A stretch of DNA of 64,000 nt from CAYSYY01 sp964576115 [NCBI: uncultured Gemmatimonadota bacterium] (GCA_964576115.1 CAZNUA010000009.1:3319-67318), one strand, 5' to 3'. Counted from the stretch's first letter, positions 6,855-15,690 are shown. Numbers and translations: made by a program. The notes: a model not told the origin generated them from the letters alone.

Positions 6855-8285
6855 ATGAAACGCGGCCCGAGTCGCCGACAGCGCCTGATCAACAGCACCA
6901 TCCTCATCGCTGCGGCGGTGGTGCTGGTCGTCGTGCTCTGGATCGAGCACCGCTATTACGTGACCGCTCCCCAGATCTATCACTGGTGGGTGGAACTGCT
7001 CTTCGTGGCCACTGCGGTCTTGCTCTTCATCACCCTGTGGCTCTCCCTGAAAGGCCGGCGGGAGTCGCGCGAGAAAGACCTGCTCTTCGAGATCGGGCGC
7101 CGGATCTCGGCCACTCTCGATCGCGAGGAACTGCTCAACCTGATCCTGGACGGCCTGCAGGAGGTCGTGGGGTTCGACGCCGCGGCGATCTTTTTAGTCG
7201 ATATCGAATCGGGGGAGATGGAGTACAACCTCACCCGGGGGTACGATCAGCGCTATCTCGACCGCCTGCAGCTCAAGGTCGGGCAGGGGCTGGTGGGTTT
7301 CGCGGTCGAAAACAACGAACCGGTCATCGTCGACGACGTGCGGGAGAATCCGCGCTACATCAACGCCCGCTCTCGGACCCGCAGTGAAATGTGCGTGCCC
7401 CTCTCGTGGGCGGGGGAGATCGTCGCCGTGATCAACCTGGAAGCCGATGCGCGGCGGGCCTACCGGCGGCGCGATCTGCGCCTGCTCGAGGCCTTCGGAG
7501 CCCAGGCCGCGGTGGCGATCGAGAACGCCAGCTGCTACTTCGACGCCCAGGAACGTCGCAACCTGGAGCAGGAACTGCAGATCGCCGGCGAGATCCAGCG
7601 GGCCCTGCTGCCCGCCTCGCCCCCCGAGGTGGAAGGGCTCGAAGTAGCCACTTTTTTCAGACCTTCGCGTAGCATCGGGGGCGACCTCTACGACCTGGTA
7701 CCGCTCGGGGAGGGCCGTCTGGGGGTGGCGATCGGCGATATTTCGGGCAAGGGCACGCCGGCCGCCATTCTGATGGCCAGCCTGTATGCCTCGTTCCGTT
7801 CGCTGACCCGCAAGGGGCTCTTTCTGCCCGAGATCATGCGTCAGCTCAATAACCTGCTGTGCGAGAACTTCGGGCTGGGGCGCTTCGCGACCTTTTTTTA
7901 CGGCGTCATCGACACGCCGGGCAGAACCATCTACTACTCCAACGCCGGCCATTTCGCGCCCCTGCTCATCAAGGCGGGCGAAGAACCGGAGACGTTGAGC
8001 GACGGCGGCATCGTGCTGGGCTACCTCAGGGATTCCGAATACGACGAGAGCCGCCGCCGGCTGGATGCGGGCGATATCGTCCTGCTCTACACTGACGGGG
8101 TCATCGAAGCCGAGGGCCCCGGGGGAGAAATGTTCGGCGAGGAGCGGCTTGTCGATACCGCCGCCACTCTCATCGGCCGCAGCGCGAAAGACGTGCTCGA
8201 CGGGGTGCGCAACGCAGTCATGAACCACTGCCGTCAATGCGAGCAGGCCGACGACATCACCCTGGTGGTGGTCAAGGTCCTCTGA
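6855..8285 (+). CDS. Membrane GAF-PP2C (SpoIIE/RsbU-type) serine phosphatase
   Basis: 476 residues. Two membrane helices (about 13-30 and 44-66) precede a GAF sensor domain (about 78-225) and a PP2C-type phosphatase domain (about 245-476). Metal-binding aspartates are in place: Asp277 in GGDLYD, Asp295 in GDISGKG, Asp414 in YTDGV and Asp467 in DDITL. Such enzymes dephosphorylate a phosphorylated STAS antagonist in partner-switching systems; a STAS protein is encoded at 12952. Start: ATG at 6855 is chosen because the upstream in-frame codons run through the hairpin region; no strong Shine-Dalgarno is visible, so the start is uncertain. The anti-sigma kinase partner is not in the window. Confidence 0.9.
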   Translation: MKRGPSRRQRLINSTILIAAAVVLVVVLWIEHRYYVTAPQIYHWWVELLFVATAVLLFITLWLSLKGRRESREKDLLFEIGRRISATLDREELLNLILDGLQEVVGFDAAAIFLVDIESGEMEYNLTRGYDQRYLDRLQLKVGQGLVGFAVENNEPVIVDDVRENPRYINARSRTRSEMCVPLSWAGEIVAVINLEADARRAYRRRDLRLLEAFGAQAAVAIENASCYFDAQERRNLEQELQIAGEIQRALLPASPPEVEGLEVATFFRPSRSIGGDLYDLVPLGEGRLGVAIGDISGKGTPAAILMASLYASFRSLTRKGLFLPEIMRQLNNLLCENFGLGRFATFFYGVIDTPGRTIYYSNAGHFAPLLIKAGEEPETLSDGGIVLGYLRDSEYDESRRRLDAGDIVLLYTDGVIEAEGPGGEMFGEERLVDTAATLIGRSAKDVLDGVRNAVMNHCRQCEQADDITLVVVKVL

Positions 8286-8302
8286 GTCTAAGGATCCCCG
8301 GC

Positions 8303-8920
8303 ATGGTCGAACTCACGGTCAGCGGGCTCGAGAAGAAGTACGGCCGCCGCACGGTTTTCCGCGACCTGGAGCTGAGGTGCGCCGGGGGCGAGATCGCGAT
8401 CGTGACCGGTCCGAACGGAAGCGGGAAGAGCACTCTGCTACGCACTCTGGCCGGTCTGGAACGGCCCGATGCCGGGACCGTGCACTGGAGCGAGCACGGG
8501 CGGACCTGGGAGCGGGCCGAGCGCCGGCGCCGGATCGGTTTCCTGAGCCCCGACCTCACGTTTTACCGTGAGCTGACCGCGGTCGAGAACCTGCGTTTCT
8601 TCGCCCGTCTGCGGGGCCGGCCGGTCGCTGTGGCCGAGATCGACACCCGGCTCGAAGAGGTCGGTCTCGGAACCCGGGCCGGCGACCGGGTGGCGGAGTA
8701 TTCGACCGGCATGGTCCAGCGCCTGCGCCTGGCCTTCGCCCGGCTCGGGTCCCCCCCGGCCCTGCTGCTCGACGAGCCGGGGCAGAACCTCGATCGGGCG
8801 GGGACCGCCCTGGCGCTCGAACTCATTGCCGTGGCCCGCAGCGAAGGCTGCGGTATCGTTGTCGCCACCACCGTCGAAACAGAGAGGGAGCTGGGCGATG
8901 TCGAAGTCCGTCTCGGCTGA
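8303..8920 (+). CDS. ccmA: Heme exporter ATPase CcmA
   Basis: 205-residue ABC ATPase, the energising subunit of the CcmAB complex of System I cytochrome c maturation. Walker A GPNGSGKST is at 36-44, the signature is YSTGMVQR at 133-140 (in place of LSGGQ, as is common in CcmA-like proteins) and Walker B LLLDEP at 154-159. At the H-loop position the sequence is VVATTVE (184-190) with no His, which is unusual for an active ABC ATPase. Start at 8303 has AAGGA at 8290-8294. The identification rests on the family resemblance plus the following ccmB, ccmC and ccmD genes. Confidence 0.85.
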   Translation: MVELTVSGLEKKYGRRTVFRDLELRCAGGEIAIVTGPNGSGKSTLLRTLAGLERPDAGTVHWSEHGRTWERAERRRRIGFLSPDLTFYRELTAVENLRFFARLRGRPVAVAEIDTRLEEVGLGTRAGDRVAEYSTGMVQRLRLAFARLGSPPALLLDEPGQNLDRAGTALALELIAVARSEGCGIVVATTVETERELGDVEVRLG

Positions 8921-9590
8921 AGGGCGTCTGGCCGGCGCGGCCCTGGCGGTGCTGGTCAAGGAGGTGCGCTGTGAAGTGCGGGCCGGGTCGGCCCTGCTCA
9001 CCATCGCCCTTTTCGCCCTGGTGACCCTGACGGTGGTTTCCTGGGGAATCGGCGGCCGCAGCCTCGAACCGGTGGTGCAGGCCAGCCTGCTCTGGACAGT
9101 GCTCTACTTCGCCGCCTCGGTCGGTCTGGCCCGGACCTTCGTGCAGGAAGAGGAGACCGGAACCGCCCTGGCCCTGCGTCTGGCGGCCGATCCGCCGGCC
9201 GTGCTGGCGGGCAAACTGTTCTTCAACATTCTGTTGCTCACGGCCCTGACCCTGCTCGTCACCCCTCTCTTTCTGGCCCTGCTCGCCGTTCCGGTCCTCG
9301 CCCCCGGTTCTTTTCTGCTCCTGCTCGCGATCGGGATCGTCGGCCTGGCGGGGGTCTCGACCCTGGTGGCGGTGATCATCGCCCGGGCCCGCCTGCGGGG
9401 GCCGCTCTTCGGGGTGCTGGCCTTCCCGATCCTGCTCCCGGTGCTCCTGGTCGCGGTCCGCGGCACCGAACTGGCTCTGATCGGAGCGCCCCCCGCTACG
9501 CTCGGTCCCTATCTGGGTTCACTGGCCGGTTTCGCCGGCGCCGCAGTAACGATAAGCTTCCTGCTCTTCACCCCGATCTGGGAAGGATGA
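8898..9590 (+). CDS. ccmB: Heme exporter membrane protein CcmB
   Basis: 230-residue inner-membrane protein with about six hydrophobic helices and the CcmB patterns VKEVRCEVR near the N-terminus, FVQEEETGTALALRLAADPP after helix 2, and KLFFN before helix 3. Together with CcmA it releases holo-CcmE in cytochrome c maturation. The gene overlaps ccmA by 23 bases and ends 3 bases before ccmC. The start at 8898 has GGGAG upstream. The length is close to the family norm of about 220 residues. Confidence 0.88.
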   Translation: MSKSVSAEGRLAGAALAVLVKEVRCEVRAGSALLTIALFALVTLTVVSWGIGGRSLEPVVQASLLWTVLYFAASVGLARTFVQEEETGTALALRLAADPPAVLAGKLFFNILLLTALTLLVTPLFLALLAVPVLAPGSFLLLLAIGIVGLAGVSTLVAVIIARARLRGPLFGVLAFPILLPVLLVAVRGTELALIGAPPATLGPYLGSLAGFAGAAVTISFLLFTPIWEG

Positions 9591-9593
9591 GCC

Positions 9594-10280
9594 GTGCGTC
9601 GCGGGCTCACAACAACCGTCCTGCCGGTCGTGACCGGTCTCTGGCTCGCGGCCGCCATAGCGGCCGCCTTCACGGCCGTGCCGCCGATCCGCGGGCTGGG
9701 CGAGCTGAGCCGGATCGCCTGGTTTCACATTCCCGCCGCCTGGGTAGCGGTGCTGGCTTTCACGGTGGCCACGGTCAATTCGGTCCTCTACCTGCTGAGA
9801 CGTCAGCGTGCCGGCGGCCGAGCTGCAGGAGCCGACGACCGGGCCGCGGCTGCCGCCGCCCTGGGTCTGCTTTTTGCGCTACTGGCCACTCTCTCGGGCG
9901 CCTTCTGGGCCCGGCGGGCCTGGGGGGCGTTCTGGAACTGGGATCCCCGTCAGGCGAGCATCGTCATCCTGCTGCTGCTCTACGGAGCCTACTTCGCCCT
10001 GCGGGCGGCGGTGGATGAGGAGCGCCTGCGGGGCACGCTGGCCGCGGCCTACAACATTCTGGCTTTTCTGACCGTGCCGTACCTGATCTTCGCCGTCCCC
10101 CGGATCATGGACACCCTGCACCCCGATCCGCTCTTCACGACCGGTTCGGGAGGCGGTATGGCGGGCGGCATGCTGCTCGTTCTGCTTGCCACCACGGCCG
10201 GTTTTACCCTGCTTTTCTTCTGGATGTTCTCGATCGCCGTCCGCCTGCGGCGGCTGCGGCGGGAGGTATGTGATGAGTGA
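9594..10280 (+). CDS. ccmC: Heme-handling protein CcmC
   Basis: 228 residues with six membrane helices. The tryptophan-rich WWD signature WGAFWNWDPRQASIVILLLL (about residues 111-130) is the heme-presenting motif that transfers heme to CcmE. A histidine (IAWFHIPAAW, about residue 44) and one in the later periplasmic loop (MDTLHPDP, about residue 177) fit the axial heme ligands known in the family. The GTG start at 9594 follows ccmB by three bases. The 3' end overlaps the small ccmD gene by eight bases. Confidence 0.93.
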   Translation: MRRGLTTTVLPVVTGLWLAAAIAAAFTAVPPIRGLGELSRIAWFHIPAAWVAVLAFTVATVNSVLYLLRRQRAGGRAAGADDRAAAAAALGLLFALLATLSGAFWARRAWGAFWNWDPRQASIVILLLLYGAYFALRAAVDEERLRGTLAAAYNILAFLTVPYLIFAVPRIMDTLHPDPLFTTGSGGGMAGGMLLVLLATTAGFTLLFFWMFSIAVRLRRLRREVCDE

Positions 10281-10410
10281 TCTGACCTGGGCCACCCTGA
10301 CTGTCCTCCTCATCTGGGGAGGGATCTTCGTCTACCTGCTGGGCCTGGACCGGCGCCTGCGCCGGCTCGAACGGGCCCTGACCGACACCGGAGAGGACGC
10401 GAGCGCATGA
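10273..10410 (+). CDS. ccmD: Small membrane protein CcmD
   Basis: 45 residues: one membrane helix (about 4-23, WATLTVLLIWGGIFVYLLGL) followed by a basic and acidic tail (DRRLRRLERAL). CcmD is poorly conserved in sequence, and the call rests on size, topology and position directly after ccmC, which it overlaps by eight bases (GGGAGG at 10260-10265 lies upstream of the ATG). It is known to help release CcmE from the CcmABC complex. Its stop overlaps the next start as ATGA. Confidence 0.8.
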   Translation: MSDLTWATLTVLLIWGGIFVYLLGLDRRLRRLERALTDTGEDASA

Positions 10411-11639
10411 GCGAGCCCTTCCCCCCGATCCCGGCCGGCCTGCCGACCGGAATCGCCAAGCCCCATCTCTTTACCCCCGGTCCCACCATCAGCCTGCCGG
10501 CGGGCCGCCTGGCGGCCCTGGCAGCCGAGTGGCACCACCGCACCCCGTCCTTCGAAGCCGCCTTCGCCGAGAGCCGGGAGCGCCTGGCCGCCCTGATGGG
10601 TCTGGAGGGTCCGGTCGCCCTGATCGCCGCCTCGGGTACGGGCGGCATGGAAGCCGCCCTGGTCAACACGGTCGGACCCGGGCAGGAGGCGATTGTCGTC
10701 AACGCCGGCAAGTTCGGCGAGCGGTGGGGGGAAATTCTCGAAGCGTACGGCGCTGTCCCCCGGGTTCTCGAAGTGGAGTGGGGCGCATCGGCTCAGCCCG
10801 ATCAGGTGCGCGAGATACTGGCGCGCTTCCCGGCGGCGCGAGCGCTCTGCGTGCAGGCCAGCGAGACCAGTACCGGGGCCGCCCACGACCTGCCGGCGAT
10901 GGCGGCCGTGGCCCGCGAGGCCGCCGACTGCCTGCTCATCGCCGATGCCGTGAGCTGGATGGGAGCTGCGCCCCTCACGGCCGACGAGTGGGGCGTGGAC
11001 GTGGTGGTCGGGGGCTCGCAGAAAGCCTTCATGATGGGCCCGGGGCTGACCTGGGTCGGTCTCGGAGAGCGGGCGGTGCGGCGCCAGCAGCAGGATGCGG
11101 GAGCGGCGCGGTTCTATTTCGATCTGGCCCGGCAGGGCAAACCGGGGGGGCGCAGCGCCTTCACCCCCGCCATCGACCTGGTCATGGCGCTCGTGACCGC
11201 CCTGCGTTTCATCCAGGACGAGGTGGGCGCCGAGCGTTTCATCCTCAACGCCCTGCGCCAGGCGACCGCCTTCCGGGCGGCTCTGCCCGAGCTGGGTCTG
11301 GCCCCCTTCGCCGCTCATCCGACTCCTTCGCTGACCGCCATCAAGGTGCCCGAAGAACTCGACGGGGCGGCCCTGCTCAAACGGCTCGAGCACGCCTACG
11401 GCGTCAAAGCCGCCGGCGGACAGGCCCATATGAAGGGCAAACTGCTCCGATTCGCCCACATGGGCTATTACGACCTGTACGACACCATCGGCTGTGTTTC
11501 GGCGCTCGAACTGGCCCTGGCCGATCTCGACCATCCGGTCGAACCGGGCCGCGGCCCGGCGGCTGCCCAGCGGGCCGCCCACGCTTTCGACCGGGATCAC
11601 GCCCCGGCCGCGGGCGGAAGACCGCCGGATCCGGACTGA
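10407..11639 (+). CDS. Class-V PLP aminotransferase, probable phosphoserine aminotransferase
   Basis: 410 residues, fold type I class-V aminotransferase of the alanine/serine-glyoxylate type. The N-terminal block HLFTPGPTISLP (20-31), Asp180 in LIADAVSWMG (pairs with the pyridine nitrogen) and Lys206 in GGSQKAFM (the PLP Schiff-base lysine) are all present. Class-V enzymes of this type act as SerC in some lineages. The next gene encodes a SerA-like dehydrogenase, so phosphoserine synthesis is the likely role; serine-glyoxylate or alanine-glyoxylate transamination is the alternative. The start ATG overlaps the ccmD stop by four bases, so it is probably co-translated with the cytochrome maturation operon. 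Confidence 0.82.
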   Translation: MSEPFPPIPAGLPTGIAKPHLFTPGPTISLPAGRLAALAAEWHHRTPSFEAAFAESRERLAALMGLEGPVALIAASGTGGMEAALVNTVGPGQEAIVVNAGKFGERWGEILEAYGAVPRVLEVEWGASAQPDQVREILARFPAARALCVQASETSTGAAHDLPAMAAVAREAADCLLIADAVSWMGAAPLTADEWGVDVVVGGSQKAFMMGPGLTWVGLGERAVRRQQQDAGAARFYFDLARQGKPGGRSAFTPAIDLVMALVTALRFIQDEVGAERFILNALRQATAFRAALPELGLAPFAAHPTPSLTAIKVPEELDGAALLKRLEHAYGVKAAGGQAHMKGKLLRFAHMGYYDLYDTIGCVSALELALADLDHPVEPGRGPAAAQRAAHAFDRDHAPAAGGRPPDPD

Positions 11640-11754
11640 GCACACCGCTTCATACATACGGTAGCGTATCGAGAGGGCCGAGGTGTCCGGCCCGCAGCCG
11701 GAACCGGAGAGCCCCGATCAGGAGGGCGCCGGCGAACAACCGGGGGAGGGGAGA

Positions 11755-12684
11755 GTGAATGTGAACCAGCCCGCCCCGACCGTGGTCATCTGCGGCCCCT
11801 TCGATCCCGCCGGGCGTGCTTCTCTGGAACAGGCCGGGCTGTCAGTGCGCGCCTTCCCCGATTTCACCCCCGAAGCCGAACGAGCGGCCCGGGGCGCCTC
11901 GGCCCTCATCGTACGCAGTCATACCCCCGTGACCGCCGAATTGATGGACCGCTGCCCGCTGCTGCGGGCGATCGGCCGGCCCGGCTCGGGCACCGAGCGG
12001 GTCGACACCGCGGGTGCCGAAGCGCGGGGGATCGCGGTCGTGAGCGCTCCGGGCGCCAATGCCCCGACCGTCGCCGAGCATACCCTCGCTCTGATCCTGG
12101 CCCTGACCCGGCGCCTGGCCCCCCTCTTTGAGGGCCTGCGCGAAGGCCGATGGGAGAAAGCCGGGTACGAAGGGAGCGAACTCGCCGGGCGAAACCTGGC
12201 CCTGATCGGCCTGGGCCGGGTGGGCCGGGCGGTGGCGCTTCGGGCCCGCAGTTTCGGGGTCCGCCTGCGGGCCCACGATCCCTGGCTCGAGCCCGACCGG
12301 GCTGTTGCGGCCGGGGTCGAACTGACCGGTCTCGAGGATCTGTTACGCGAGGCCGACATCGTGAGCCTGCACGCTCCTCTGACACCCGAGACAACGGGGC
12401 TGCTCGACACCCGCCGCCTGGCTCTGCTGCCCCGCGGTGCTCTGGTCGTCAATACCGCCCGGGGAGCCCTGATCGACGAAGCGGCCCTGCTCGCCGCCCT
12501 CGAGAGCGGGCAGGTAGGGGGCGCAGCCCTCGACGTGCATGCCGAGGAGCCCCCCGGCGCAACCGCCCTGCTGACTCATCCCCGCGTCATCGCCACCCCC
12601 CACGTGGCCGGCACCGGTCCCCGCGCCCGGGCCGAGGCCGCCCGGATCGTGGCCGAGCGGCTGATAGAGATTGTCGTGCCCTGA
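11755..12684 (+). CDS. serA: D-3-phosphoglycerate dehydrogenase-like, short form
   Basis: About 309 residues, D-isomer-specific 2-hydroxyacid dehydrogenase. The Rossmann motif is GLGRVGRAVALRA (middle of the protein); catalytic Arg is in NTARGALIDEAAL, Glu in HAEEPPG and His in TPHVAG. It lacks the C-terminal ACT regulatory domain of long SerA enzymes, so feedback control by serine through ACT is not expected. The pairing with the class-V aminotransferase points to the first step of serine synthesis, but related hydroxyacid oxidations cannot be excluded. The start is uncertain: GTG at 11755 or 11761, both behind GGGAGGGG; an earlier GTG at 11683 would add a low-complexity tail. Confidence 0.75.
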   Translation: MNVNQPAPTVVICGPFDPAGRASLEQAGLSVRAFPDFTPEAERAARGASALIVRSHTPVTAELMDRCPLLRAIGRPGSGTERVDTAGAEARGIAVVSAPGANAPTVAEHTLALILALTRRLAPLFEGLREGRWEKAGYEGSELAGRNLALIGLGRVGRAVALRARSFGVRLRAHDPWLEPDRAVAAGVELTGLEDLLREADIVSLHAPLTPETTGLLDTRRLALLPRGALVVNTARGALIDEAALLAALESGQVGGAALDVHAEEPPGATALLTHPRVIATPHVAGTGPRARAEAARIVAERLIEIVVP

Positions 12685-12862
12685 GCCACGAATTCGTCGT
12701 CATTCGTACTCTGCTGCATCCGCATCGGCGGCGTTGCGCCTCCTCACCACAGCCACCGCTATGGTGTCGTCGCCGCGCCCGGCCGCAGCGGCGCAGCGGA
12801 GCCGGACCCGGAAGCGATACACGGATCGGCCGGCGGAACGTCGGTATGGGTGCCATGATTCA

Positions 12863-12891
12863 TTGACTTGCCGGGGTACAATGGCGAGAAT
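12863..12891 (+). promoter_or_regulatory. Weak candidate promoter of the STAS gene
   Basis: TTGACT at 12863-12868 and GAGAAT at 12886-12891 are 17 bases apart. A better -10-like hexamer, TACAAT at 12877-12882, is only eight bases from TTGACT and so does not fit it. The 267-base gap 12685-12951 otherwise shows no RNA gene or convincing reading frame. Confidence 0.25.
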
Positions 12892-12951
12892 AGTGGGGTT
12901 GATTCCAACGGCTACCGTGGAGCGGCTCGTGCCGAGCGGAGGGTATCACGC

Positions 12952-13302
12952 GTGAAGATTAACGAGACGATGGAGGGCAACGTCGCCATCATCACCCTGA
13001 AGGGGAAATTGATGGGCGGCCCCGAGATGCAGGAACTCCACGATCATATCAGTGAGCTGATGCAAGACGGCGTCAAGCAGGTCGTCTGCGATCTGAGCAA
13101 GGTCAAGTGGCTGAATTCTTCCGGCCTCGGAGCGCTGATGGGGGCACTGACCACCCTGCGCAACAACGGCGGAGACATGAAACTGGCCCACGCCTCGGAC
13201 AAGATCCAGAGCCTGCTCATGATCACCAAGCTGATGTCGATCTTCGATACCCACGAGGATGTTGATGGCGCGGTGAAGTCCTTCGGGGCCGCAGAAGAGT
13301 AA
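12952..13302 (+). CDS. STAS-domain anti-anti-sigma factor
   Basis: 116 residues, a single STAS domain of the SpoIIAA/RsbV kind. The phospho-acceptor loop reads LSKVKWLNSSGLGALMGAL with Ser57 as the likely phosphorylated serine; the Asp that usually precedes the Ser pair is Asn55. Such proteins bind and inactivate an anti-sigma kinase when unphosphorylated, and are reset by a SpoIIE/RsbU phosphatase such as the one at 6855. GTG start at 12952 is supported by GGAGGG at 12938-12943. The kinase and sigma partners are not in view. Confidence 0.9.
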   Translation: MKINETMEGNVAIITLKGKLMGGPEMQELHDHISELMQDGVKQVVCDLSKVKWLNSSGLGALMGALTTLRNNGGDMKLAHASDKIQSLLMITKLMSIFDTHEDVDGAVKSFGAAEE

Positions 13303-13317
13303 TTTCCGGAGTCGGCG

Positions 13318-14235
13318 ATGCAGGCTCCGGCCTTTCTCGATGGGGTCATCGTTCCGGTGGTGACCCCTTTTTCGTTGGCCCACGACGTGGACCCGGCGGC
13401 CCTGCGGGCCCAGCTCGACTGGCTCGGCGGGCGCAGCCTGGCCGGGGTGGTGGCGCTCGGATCGACCGGTGAAGCGCCCTTCGTGACCGATGACGAACGT
13501 CGGCTCGTCTACGACACGGTGGCTGAGGCCCGGGCGGCCGGTCAGACATTCATCGCCGGCACCGGGGCCGAGAGTACGGCCAGCACGATCGCCAACGCCC
13601 GGCTGGCCGCCGCAGCCGGCGCCGACGCCCAGCTGGTCATCAATCCCTGTTACTACGCCGCGCAGATGGATACCGCCGCCCTGGTGGCGCACTACACCGC
13701 TCTGGCCGACGCCGTCGAGCTGCCGGTCATCCTCTATAATATCCCTCAGAATACAGGCGTCCCGATTCCTCCCGAAGCGGTCGAAACCCTGGCCGGGCAC
13801 GAGAACATCGTCGGCATCAAGGATTCCTCGGGCGATCTGCGCACGATCCAGCTCTACCTGGAGCGGACCCCGCCCGGGTTCGGGGTTATCACCGGCAGCG
13901 CCCTGCTTGCCGTCCCGGCCGCGGAGGCCGGAGTCTGCGGCGCCATCCTGGCCATGGCCAACGTCGTCCCCGAACTCTGCGGGGCGGCCTTCGAAGCCGG
14001 GCAGGAGGGCCGGGTGGAGCAGGGGCGGGCCCTGCAGGTCGAACTGAACTACCTGACCCGGGCGGTGCAGGGACGCTTCGGTATTCCCGGAATCAAGGCT
14101 GCCGCCACCCTGCTCGGCGGTTCGGGAGGCCTTCCCCGGCCGCCCCTGCGCGCTCTGAGCGAGGGCGACGAAGAGGAAGTCCGGGCGGCGCTCGCCGAGG
14201 GCGGGCTGCTCGAACCGCAGCCGGCCGGCGACTGA
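13318..14235 (+). CDS. Dihydrodipicolinate synthase/N-acetylneuraminate lyase family aldolase
   Basis: 305-residue class-I aldolase with TIM-barrel fold. The pyruvate-binding Lys168 lies in NIVGIKDSSGDL, the partner Tyr140 in VILYNIPQNTG, and the carboxylate-binding loop is GSTGE at 48-52 (DapA has GTTGE). It may be DapA (lysine and cell-wall synthesis), 4-hydroxy-2-oxoglutarate aldolase, or a sugar-acid aldolase. The binding-protein gene starts four bases after the stop, so it is transcribed with the sugar importer; that context favours a sugar-acid or related aldolase, but the sequence alone does not decide. Confidence 0.85.
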   Translation: MQAPAFLDGVIVPVVTPFSLAHDVDPAALRAQLDWLGGRSLAGVVALGSTGEAPFVTDDERRLVYDTVAEARAAGQTFIAGTGAESTASTIANARLAAAAGADAQLVINPCYYAAQMDTAALVAHYTALADAVELPVILYNIPQNTGVPIPPEAVETLAGHENIVGIKDSSGDLRTIQLYLERTPPGFGVITGSALLAVPAAEAGVCGAILAMANVVPELCGAAFEAGQEGRVEQGRALQVELNYLTRAVQGRFGIPGIKAAATLLGGSGGLPRPPLRALSEGDEEEVRAALAEGGLLEPQPAGD

Positions 14236-14238
14236 CCC

Positions 14239-15690
14239 GTGGGGGGGCTGTACCGGCCGGGCATCGCTTCCCTTCCCTCCTCTTCCGCCTCCCCTTCCTG
14301 TCTCTCTTTCAGGCTCCGTTTCCGCCGCGCGCTCGATTCGCCCGGGCTTTCGCCATCCCCTGGCGTCCGCATTCACGTCCTGCCCGTTCTCTTCCTGTTC
14401 CTGGCCGCCGCCTGCAGTTCCGGCGAGCGCGGCGCCGAGGGGCGTACCGTCCTGCGGGTGACGACCTGGGCCAGCCAGGAGGAGCTGGCCATCATGGAAA
14501 GCTCGGTCGAACTCTTCGAAGCCGCTCATCCCGAGGTGGACGTGCGCCACGAGCCGGTCACGGTGAACTACAAGGAGAAGATCATGGTCAGTCTGGCGGG
14601 GGGGTCCCCACCCGACGTGATGCTCCTGGATTCGGACGATCTGCCCGCTTTCGCCGATCGCGGCCTGCTCATCAACCTGGCTCCCTACGCCCGGCGGGTC
14701 GGGCTCGACCTGGATCTCTTCTACCCCCACGTGCTCGATATCGGGCGGCGCGGCGAGGCCCTCTTCGCCTGGCCGAAGGACTTCACTCCCATGGTCATCT
14801 ATTACAACCGCGACCTGCTCGAGGCGGCCGGGGTGGCTCCCGAGGGGGTGAACTGGAACTGGGAGGAGTTCCTGGCGGCGGCCCGCGCGGTGCGGCGCGA
14901 CGTCGACGGCGACGGCGAACCCGAGATCTACGGCGCCTACGTCGGCCGCTACTTCTACACCTGGCAGCCGTGGATCTGGGCCGGGGGGGGTGCCGTCTTC
15001 AGTCCCGACGGTACCCGGGCGGTGGGCTGGACCGATTCGGAAGCGGTCAACCGGACCATCGGTTTTCTGGCCGATCTGCGGCGGCGTTACGCGCTCAGCC
15101 CGCGCCCCGAGGTCTTTCGGGGCACCTCGGGAATGGTGCAGAACCTCTTTTACGTGGGGCGGGTGGCGATGATCGAAAGCGGCCACTGGTGGCTCCCCAA
15201 GCTGGGGCAGTACGTACAACAGGGGCGGGTTCGGATCGGGGTGGCCAATATCCCCCACGCCGAGGGAGTCGACCCGGTCACGGTCATGTACGAATCGGGG
15301 TGGGCGGTCCCGGTGGGGAGCCGGCACCGGCAGTGGGCCGTGCGACTGGCCGCCTTTCTGGCCGATGAGCGGTGCCAGCGACTGCGCGGCGAGCTCGGAC
15401 TGGCGATTCCCGCCATGCCCCATATCGCCGAAGAGATCGTTCGCAACGACCCCTGGGGAGTGGGGGACGCCTTTCTGCGCATCATCCCCACCGCCCGGCC
15501 GAGCCGGGGCACCCAGATCGACAACTACCGGGTAGCCGCCCGCCAGCTCGAGGAGATCTTCGACCGCATCTACGCCCGGGGCGAGAGCGTGGCCAAGGCC
15601 ACCGCGGCGGTGGCCCCCAAGGTCGAGGCGGCCCTGCGGCCGCGTCCCGGTTCGCCGCCCGGCTCCGGGGGGGAGGAGAACCGGCGATGA
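14239..15690 (+). CDS. Sugar ABC transporter substrate-binding lipoprotein
   Basis: 483 residues as read from the GTG at 14239. The extracellular solute-binding family 1 pattern is clear: VTTWASQEELAIMESSVELF near 71-90, HPEVDVRHEPV, SPPDVMLLD and the YNRDLLEAAGV segment. A lipobox LAAAC gives a lipidated Cys59. The segment before the hydrophobic core is long (about 45 residues) and no other common start codon exists in frame, so the true start may be unusual. It would deliver an oligosaccharide or related compound to the two permeases that follow; its stop overlaps the next gene as ATGA. No ATPase subunit of this importer is in the window. Confidence 0.85.
   Translation: MGGLYRPGIASLPSSSASPSCLSFRLRFRRALDSPGLSPSPGVRIHVLPVLFLFLAAACSSGERGAEGRTVLRVTTWASQEELAIMESSVELFEAAHPEVDVRHEPVTVNYKEKIMVSLAGGSPPDVMLLDSDDLPAFADRGLLINLAPYARRVGLDLDLFYPHVLDIGRRGEALFAWPKDFTPMVIYYNRDLLEAAGVAPEGVNWNWEEFLAAARAVRRDVDGDGEPEIYGAYVGRYFYTWQPWIWAGGGAVFSPDGTRAVGWTDSEAVNRTIGFLADLRRRYALSPRPEVFRGTSGMVQNLFYVGRVAMIESGHWWLPKLGQYVQQGRVRIGVANIPHAEGVDPVTVMYESGWAVPVGSRHRQWAVRLAAFLADERCQRLRGELGLAIPAMPHIAEEIVRNDPWGVGDAFLRIIPTARPSRGTQIDNYRVAARQLEEIFDRIYARGESVAKATAAVAPKVEAALRPRPGSPPGSGGEENRR

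Noticed and set aside
12863-12882. TTGACT followed by TACAAT as a promoter
   Set aside because: The spacer is eight bases, far too short for sigma70; only a weaker -10 at 12886 fits TTGACT.
12671-12955. 94-codon frame in the gap before the STAS gene
   Set aside because: Composition is Ser/Ala/Arg-rich, it overlaps the SerA end, has no Shine-Dalgarno, and resembles no family.
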